Below are positions 58,555 to 64,000 of a DNA stretch of 64,000 nt, one piece after another; position 1 is the stretch's first letter; each line of letters begins with the position of its first letter. A program made the position numbers and the translations under genes. The DNA lies in assembly GCF_019175385.1 (NCBI RefSeq), contig NC_083341.1:61785800-61849799 (forward strand), given 5' to 3'. The notes under the pieces were generated by a model. It was not told the DNA's origin. It saw only the letters and a list, made by a program, of their open reading frames with translations, and made no database searches. Origin of the DNA: Lycium barbarum (Eukaryota > Streptophyta > Magnoliopsida > Solanales > Solanaceae).

Positions 58555-59991
58555 TTATGTGGAGCCCGGATCAATCAAAGCATATACATCATGAGAGAAT
58601 ACCGATAATATACCTGTGACCACATCAGGAGAAGACTCAAGATCTTGGCGTCCAGCCAAAGCGTAAATATGGTGCTGAGGACCGCTAGTACTGGGAGCTC
58701 TGCCTCTACCTCTACCATGGCCAACTGGCGCATGTGAACCTGGCCCTGTAGGGCGTACAGATGCCGAAGATCCGGCTACCGACCCTGATGGCTGGGTCCT
58801 ACCTCTACCATGCACTGAGGGGAAATCATGCATAATATGGCCCGGTCGACCACATGAATAGCAAACATCTGAACCCAATCGGCATTGACCCCGATGCGAC
58901 CTCCCACACTGGGAACATCGTGGTATAGGTGGCCTTGACTGGCCTGAATCACCTGTAAACTGGGACCCCGAATAACTCTGACTCGGCCCTGAACGAACAG
59001 ATCTATCAAGGCCCTGGTCTAGAAACCGTGGAGGTGCACTGGTCATAGAATAGCCCGAATGTCTAGGGAACTTTTGCCTTTGTCCGCCTCTGGACTCACT
59101 TATTGGGCCCGAAGATCTGGCCCTATTGCTATGTCCCCTATCCTGTTCGTGTTCACTTCTCCGCTGCTGTAGGCTTTCCTCTAAGTTCTGAGGATGTGCC
59201 TGAATGCGTGCAATATCCATACCGTCCTGAAGGGGCGCAGTCAAGCATTTGTCCATCAGATGGGGCCCTAGGCCCTTTACAAATCGGTGTACCCGGTCAC
59301 CCATATCCGCTACCATGGCTGAAGCATACCTAGCCAAGGAATTGAAGCGGAGGCTATACTCAAGGGCACTCATACTACCTTGCCTCAAGTTCAAGAATTT
59401 ATCGGCCCTAGCTCGCCGAACTTCTGGAGGCATATAATGACGGAGAAAAGCATCAACAAATTCTTGCCATACCGGGGGAGGTGCATTGGCTCCCCGCGAA
59501 GCCATCCATACTATATACCACTGGATCGAGACATCTCTCAATCTATAGGACGTTAGCTCTACCGACTAGGTGTCTGAAGCATGTATCAACCGGAGCGTCC
59601 TTAGCATACCATCAATAAAGTCCTGGGGATCCTCCTCCGATTTTGACCCAAAGAATTCCGGAGGGTTCAAAGTAATGAAATCACAGGCTCTTGCACTAAC
59701 AGCCCTATCACCATACCCTGAACTGTGCCTCTGAGCCTGGGCCGCAACCAATTGAGTCAATAAAGTAATGGCTTCTTTTACATCTTGGCCCGAAGCATTG
59801 GGTGGAGGAGCCGGAGCTGGGGCTGAGGCTCCCACGTGCTCCTCGGTAATAGGCACTGTCTGGGAGGGCTGAGATTGAGCCGCACTCTGGGACTCATCTT
59901 CCTCTACTACCGCTGGCGGTGCTCTTTCAGCCCGCTTTTCTGCCACCGTCTTGCCCTTTTGGGCTGCTGTAGCCTTTTTCTTTACAGGCAT
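58555..59991 (-). pseudogene. Element D gag and protease start
   Basis: Start chosen at 59991 (MPVKKKATAAQKGK), matching A and C; an in-frame ATG also lies at 60012. A TAG at 59568-59566 splits it after HASDT. The gag domain includes WQEFVDAFLRHYMPPEVRR and FNSLARYA. The knuckle reads CYSCGRPGHIMHDF, so the last Cys is Phe. The frame runs on to the protease active site LIDPGST and stops at a TAA, 58557-58555. Confidence 0.88.
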
Positions 59992-60114
59992 TCTCTGAAA
60001 TACACAACACACTATTAAGGAACAAGAATTTCTTATATCATAGCTCTATCGCACGATTCTTATGAAGAAAAAAGGTCATTTATTCCTAAAATGTCCGCAG
60101 CTTCCCGTTTATAA

Positions 60115-60202
60115 GTGTGGCGCGCAACACACCCATAACCAGGACTCTACTAGACATGGCTCGTAGACATACCCTAGGACTGAACTGCTCTGATACCACT
60201 TT
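60115..60202 (-). other. Element D PBS and conserved leader
   Basis: Minus strand: AAAAGTGGTATCAGAGCAG, then CATGTCTAGTAGAGTCCTG. Same order and spacing as in A and C. Confidence 0.8.
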
Positions 60203-62654
60203 TGTCACGACCCGACTCGGGGCCGCGACGAGTACCCGGTGCTAGCCCACCCAGGCACCCTATTAGCTTACTCTTATGCTTACATCCAGGTGAGCCACAT
60301 AATTATACATGCATTTCCATTCATTCGTCAACTGGTCCCATATGGACAACCGCACATTTATATCATCATAGGCATTTATGCCACATCAATATACATGGGC
60401 CAACGTGGCCGACAAAATGATATACAAGACATAGGCCGACAAGGCCAAACACATCTACCCACACACACACATGTCTACGAGCCTCTAAGAGTATAACATA
60501 TCACACTAGCGGCACAGGACCCCGCTATGCCCATAATTATATACACAAAAGAATGAGTACCCAAAAGATATGGCTCCGAAGGAAATGGAGCTCTCTATGT
60601 AATCTCCGAATAGGCAGCTATGGATCAAGCCTGTCTCCCTGTGCACCTGCGGGCATGACGCAGCGTCCACAAACAAAAGAACGTCAGTACGAAGAATGTA
60701 CTGAGTAGGTAAAGCATGATTAACATCAATATAGAAGCATCATAGACAATATATGAAGTGGCATAGGAGGGAAGACAATCGTATCATCGTCATGGCACTT
60801 ACCTGCCTTTCATAGGAACTTTTCATTTCTCATGCGTATTTCATAATAGTGCTCGTATTCGTATACATGCCCCTATTCGCATTCATATACATAGTCGTTT
60901 CACATTCATATTCATATTATATACATAGCCCTACACTTATATACATACATAGCGTACCCGACCATAAGGTTCGGTATTTCATACATACTTGGCCAACCAA
61001 GGCTCAATGTTATTTCTACCTGGCCCTACCAAGGCTTCAGGGTTATCCGTACCATCTGCAGATGTGTGCGCGCATTACGTAATCATATACATACATATAT
61101 ATATACATCCATATACATATATTCTACCCGACATTATAAGCTCGGGGTGTCATTATAGCCCTTCATAAGCACATGTGAATGTAATAGCCCGTAGGCACCT
61201 TTAGCATCATTATTATTATCATCGTCATCACTATCATCATCATTTTCGCTACATCTCTATCTTATGCTTACTCGTCAATGGGGTGCGTAGTACATTCGTA
61301 GGCCGTAGCACGTACCAAGGATTGTGAGCTTATGAGCTCGGAATGTCAATCATCTGGAGACAACATACTCATATAGAGGATTTAAGAGTTTGGCCAAAGA
61401 ACCATGCCTTATGAAAGAAGGGTTAGCCTGACATACCTTTTCGTCGAACTATTCTACACTTGCACGTACTCCTCCGATGCTCACGTTTCTACCTTTATTA
61501 AAGTCGTACCATCATTAGAATCGACAATTTGCACACATGGATAAAACTAGAGAAAATCGGACAACATTTCCTTTATTTATACGACATTCCTCCATATCGT
61601 AATTCAACTTCCAAACGTCAACAATACATTCACAACATCATAATAATAGCCTTTAGTCATCTACATCATCCACATTCTTAATTCACTTCCATTTATCCCT
61701 ATTTATGGTCACAACACCCAACTTCGTCCATTCATATACAATGTCTATTTCATGATCTTAACGTCATGTATAACACATTCATATCACAACACAACAACAA
61801 TCATGATTCAATTCAAACTATGTCTCAAAAACGTCACTATTCATCATTCATAACCCATTTTGCTATTCTCTCCTAATGACCAAGCATTTTAACTCTCACA
61901 TACCTTAAACAACATATAATATCATGAATCTTACCTTAGATGTTGTAGGAACAAGCTTTAGTTGATAATATTCCACTTGAGCAAAACCCTAGTTTTTCTC
62001 CATTTGGATTTCTTGACTTTAGATGATCCTTGATGGGTTCTTACTCTTGATTCACTTATTTAATGTTGTTGATGGCTTATAATCCTTGAAAACTTGTATA
62101 ATAAAATGTAGAGAGATGTTTTAGAGAGAGGGATGAAATGTTGAAATGATTTCATGAACTTGGTCCTTTATTTAATAACGTTCCACTGATCTGTCGGGTT
62201 CCACTATACGGTCAATTATATGGTCCATATAATGGTTATACGGTCCGTATAATAGATCGTGAAATGGGTCTGCCTGCACCCCTTCACTGTGACCATTTGA
62301 CGGTTCGTTATACAGTCCGTATAAATTTATACGGTCCGTATAACTGACCGTAAAATTCCACCAACAACCAACCTCCACTGTGATGGTTTTACGGTCCATT
62401 ATACGGTCCGTAAAACATTATACGGTCCGTATAATGAGCCGTAAAACTCATCAGTTCATTGAACTTATTCTCATCACTTCGTTTGATCTCCGATCCTTGC
62501 GGAACCTTCTTAACACTTGTTCAACACTTCAATACCAATCTAAGGGATGTTATAACTCTTCTCCAAGACATCACTAAGTCCTGGCTAACTCGTTGCTCGT
62601 AATCCCTTTCCGATATTCGTTCATTTGCGTACCAACGGAAAATTTCCGAGGTGT

Positions 62655-62658
<4 letters not shown>
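60203..62658 (-). repeat. Element D 5' LTR
   Basis: Partner of 52569-55009. It differs by scattered substitutions and by one extra TATACGGTCCGTATAA unit near 62320-62345. Confidence 0.92.

Positions 62659-62698
<40 letters not shown>
62659..62698. repeat. (GA)n microsatellite, right part
   Basis: Continuation of the tract at 52525-52568 after element D. Confidence 0.9.
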
Positions 62699-62700
<2 letters not shown>

Positions 62701-63850
62701 TGAAGGGTTTTCTACCTATTTCTCCACTAAGGTAAGGTTCGTGGCTCCATAATCATTTAGCTTCATCTCCTTATCCTTATTCTAACCATAGAATCCTTAG
62801 AATCAAAGGAGGGTTTATGTAGTTTTTCTTGAAATAGTTCTAAAAATGAATTTACTTCCTAGATTATGATTAATGATGTTAATATTGTTGTTTATGCTAG
62901 ATAATGTTGGATCTAGGCTTGTTTATCAATAACACATCTTTATGGAGTTGAATTAAAGTTAGGGTTCTTGACCCAAATTTGGGAGTTTTCATATAAATGA
63001 TGATTTTGGGAATTAATTGAGTATTCCTATGATTAAAGTAACGGCTTTTGACCCTTTGGTATTGAATTTGGTATTTTGGTTATAAAATTTCCGTTTTGCC
63101 CTTGAGACCCGTTTTTCCTAAATTAAGGGCTGAAATTTACCCGAATAGAAAATATCCAGTATGGGCATCATTATTCATGGTTTCTTACATATAATTCATA
63201 TGTGATAGAGTTTGATTATTTGGAGAAGCTTCGAAAGACAAGGCAACGTGTGGGTTCGAAGCACCTGTTCGGCTACCAAATAGGTTATGGCTTTCCCTTT
63301 CGGTAGACTCCGGTTAGTTTCATATATTCGTGTATTAGAAGGAACAGAGAATGCATGCGTAGGAATTGTAGATTTGGAATGGAATCCTAGGATGGTATTA
63401 TTGTGTGATTTGTGTGTTCGAGCTTGTGGCCTGTAGACTCCTTAAGATGTTTGGTGTGATTCCTTGAATATTGGTGGATTTTATGTGACTTGGGAGTAGC
63501 AGGTGATACCTATTTCTGTGTCTAATTATGAGAATCCCGTAATATGTGATTAATTGTGTTATGCTATTAATAGTGAATCTAGTTGATAAATGGAAGAATA
63601 AAATGCACCAACGATTGTGACTGAGTTCTAGATTGTATTGTGACAAATGATTGTGAGTGTAGGGTGAGATTTCTTGCTCTAAGCTAATAGGATGATTTAG
63701 GGAAGTGGTAATAATGTATATCGATTTGATTAACCTGTTGTGTGGTTAGGACTAGCCACTCCATTGTGTTGTGATTTGATTGTTCTATTGTGTCGGCTTG
63801 ATGCCCTGAGTTGTTGATAAATATTAGATTCTGTTATCGTCTTGATTACG
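62699..63850 (+). other. Outer LTR, right part, non-coding
   Basis: Typical LTR transcribed-region sequence without a supported gene, leading into the tandem repeat at the window end. Confidence 0.5.
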
Positions 63851-64000
63851 ATATTGTTGGCATACCCACTGTTGGTATTTGTGATTCGAATATATTGTTG
63901 GAATACCCACTATTGGTATTTGTGATTCAGATATATTGTTGGCATACCCACTGTTAGTATTTGTGATTCAGATATATTGTTGGCATCCCCACTGTTGGTA
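63851..64000 (+). repeat. Tandem repeat, exact 41-bp period
   Basis: Unit ATATTGTTGGCATACCCACT and 21 more bases. Copies start at 63851, 63892, 63933 and 63974, the last cut by the window end. It probably continues outside. Confidence 0.9.

Larger units (their letters stand above)
52569..62658 (-). mobile_element. Element D: gag-pol Ty3/Gypsy chromovirus-like retrotransposon, complete length, dead
   Basis: LTRs 52569-55009 and 60203-62658 (about 2.45 kb), TSD GAGAG within a (GA)n tract. Minus-strand order: 5' LTR, PBS, leader, gag, protease, reverse transcriptase, RNase H, integrase, chromodomain-like C-terminus, hairpin, polypurine tract, 3' LTR. This is the Gypsy order, and the C-terminus (VRRLRNKEVA, MTWEAEESM) suggests a Tekay/Del-type chromovirus. 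At least four stops and two frameshifts break gag-pol. By eye the LTRs differ at some 45-50 sites, clearly more than A or C. Its gag closely resembles that of A. Confidence 0.92.
51859..64000 (+). repeat. + strand Gypsy-type LTR, split by element D and running off the window
   Basis: Starts TGTAATGACCCG at 51859, cutting the Copia element. It carries a palindrome array at 52345-52445, a TATA-like TTATATTTG at 52469 and a (GA)n tract that element D interrupts. The sequence resumes at 62659 and continues to the end of the window. No coding sequence is visible in its own parts (51859-52568 and 62659-64000). Confidence 0.6.

Noticed and set aside
52569..62658. Endogenous pararetrovirus or envelope-bearing element
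   Set aside because: Integrase and LTRs with TSD are present, no movement protein or envelope frame was seen; it is a Gypsy retrotransposon.
1..64000. Bacterial or organellar features (operons, ribosome binding sites, replication origins)
   Set aside because: Intron-containing gene, MITEs, LINEs and long LTR elements show plant nuclear DNA.

Overview
This is a plant nuclear window, most likely from a Solanaceae genome. The evidence is long LTRs of the TGTCACGACCC type, a fragment of a SINE with a (TTG)n tail, plant L1-type LINEs carrying DUF4283 ORF1 or RNase H domains, Stowaway and hAT MITEs, and one host gene with plant introns. The family assignment is inference. Only one intact host gene is visible: a chloroplast peroxiredoxin Q gene (PrxQ, four exons, 39422-44473, + strand, 221 aa). 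A truncated copy of its 5' end lies at 27154-27597. Nearly everything else is transposable-element DNA, much of it nested with target-site duplications (TSDs) that can be read directly.

Layout. 1-10546: remains of a + strand Ty3/Gypsy element (PBS and leader remnant at the left edge, PPT-proximal hairpin at 7289-7306, 3' LTR 7326-10546), interrupted by a full-length but dead LINE (1026-6122, minus strand, 15-bp TSD). 10801-27109: a Russian doll. An outer element with terminal inverted repeats (TIRs) holds a hAT MITE (12495-25532), which holds a MULE-like element (13335-25334), which holds a solo LTR (13963-24995), which holds a gag-only LTR element, here called A (15414-24280). The same outer element also holds a Pack-MULE carrying a class-3 lipase fragment (25562-26619). 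27154-28383: PrxQ fragment with a Stowaway MITE inside it, then a complete TRIM element (27671-28277). 28389-37886: a second gag-only LTR element, C, with an open gag frame and TSD ATAAG. 37892-45650: AT-rich upstream DNA, PrxQ with MITEs, a LINE fragment and a SINE fragment in its introns, then another LINE fragment. 48014-51858: truncated Copia element with a hAT element inserted at its gag start codon. 51859-64000: a + strand LTR running off the window, split inside its (GA)n tract by a 10.1-kb Gypsy element, D (52569-62658), that carries gag-pol with many breaks.

How it fits together. Elements A, C and D share LTR termini, an initiator-Met PBS, a leader motif, and a hairpin next to the polypurine tract. 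D has pol; A and C have only gag. A and C are therefore probably non-autonomous relatives that move using enzymes from D-like elements. By eye, A and C have far fewer LTR differences than D. The most unusual signal is a stretch of about 60 bp in the 3' internal region of both A and C that resembles the internal promoter region of 5S rRNA, in the sense of the element. Other signals worth checking are the PPT hairpin with compensatory changes, palindrome arrays just upstream of TATA boxes in several LTRs, and the lipase Pack-MULE.
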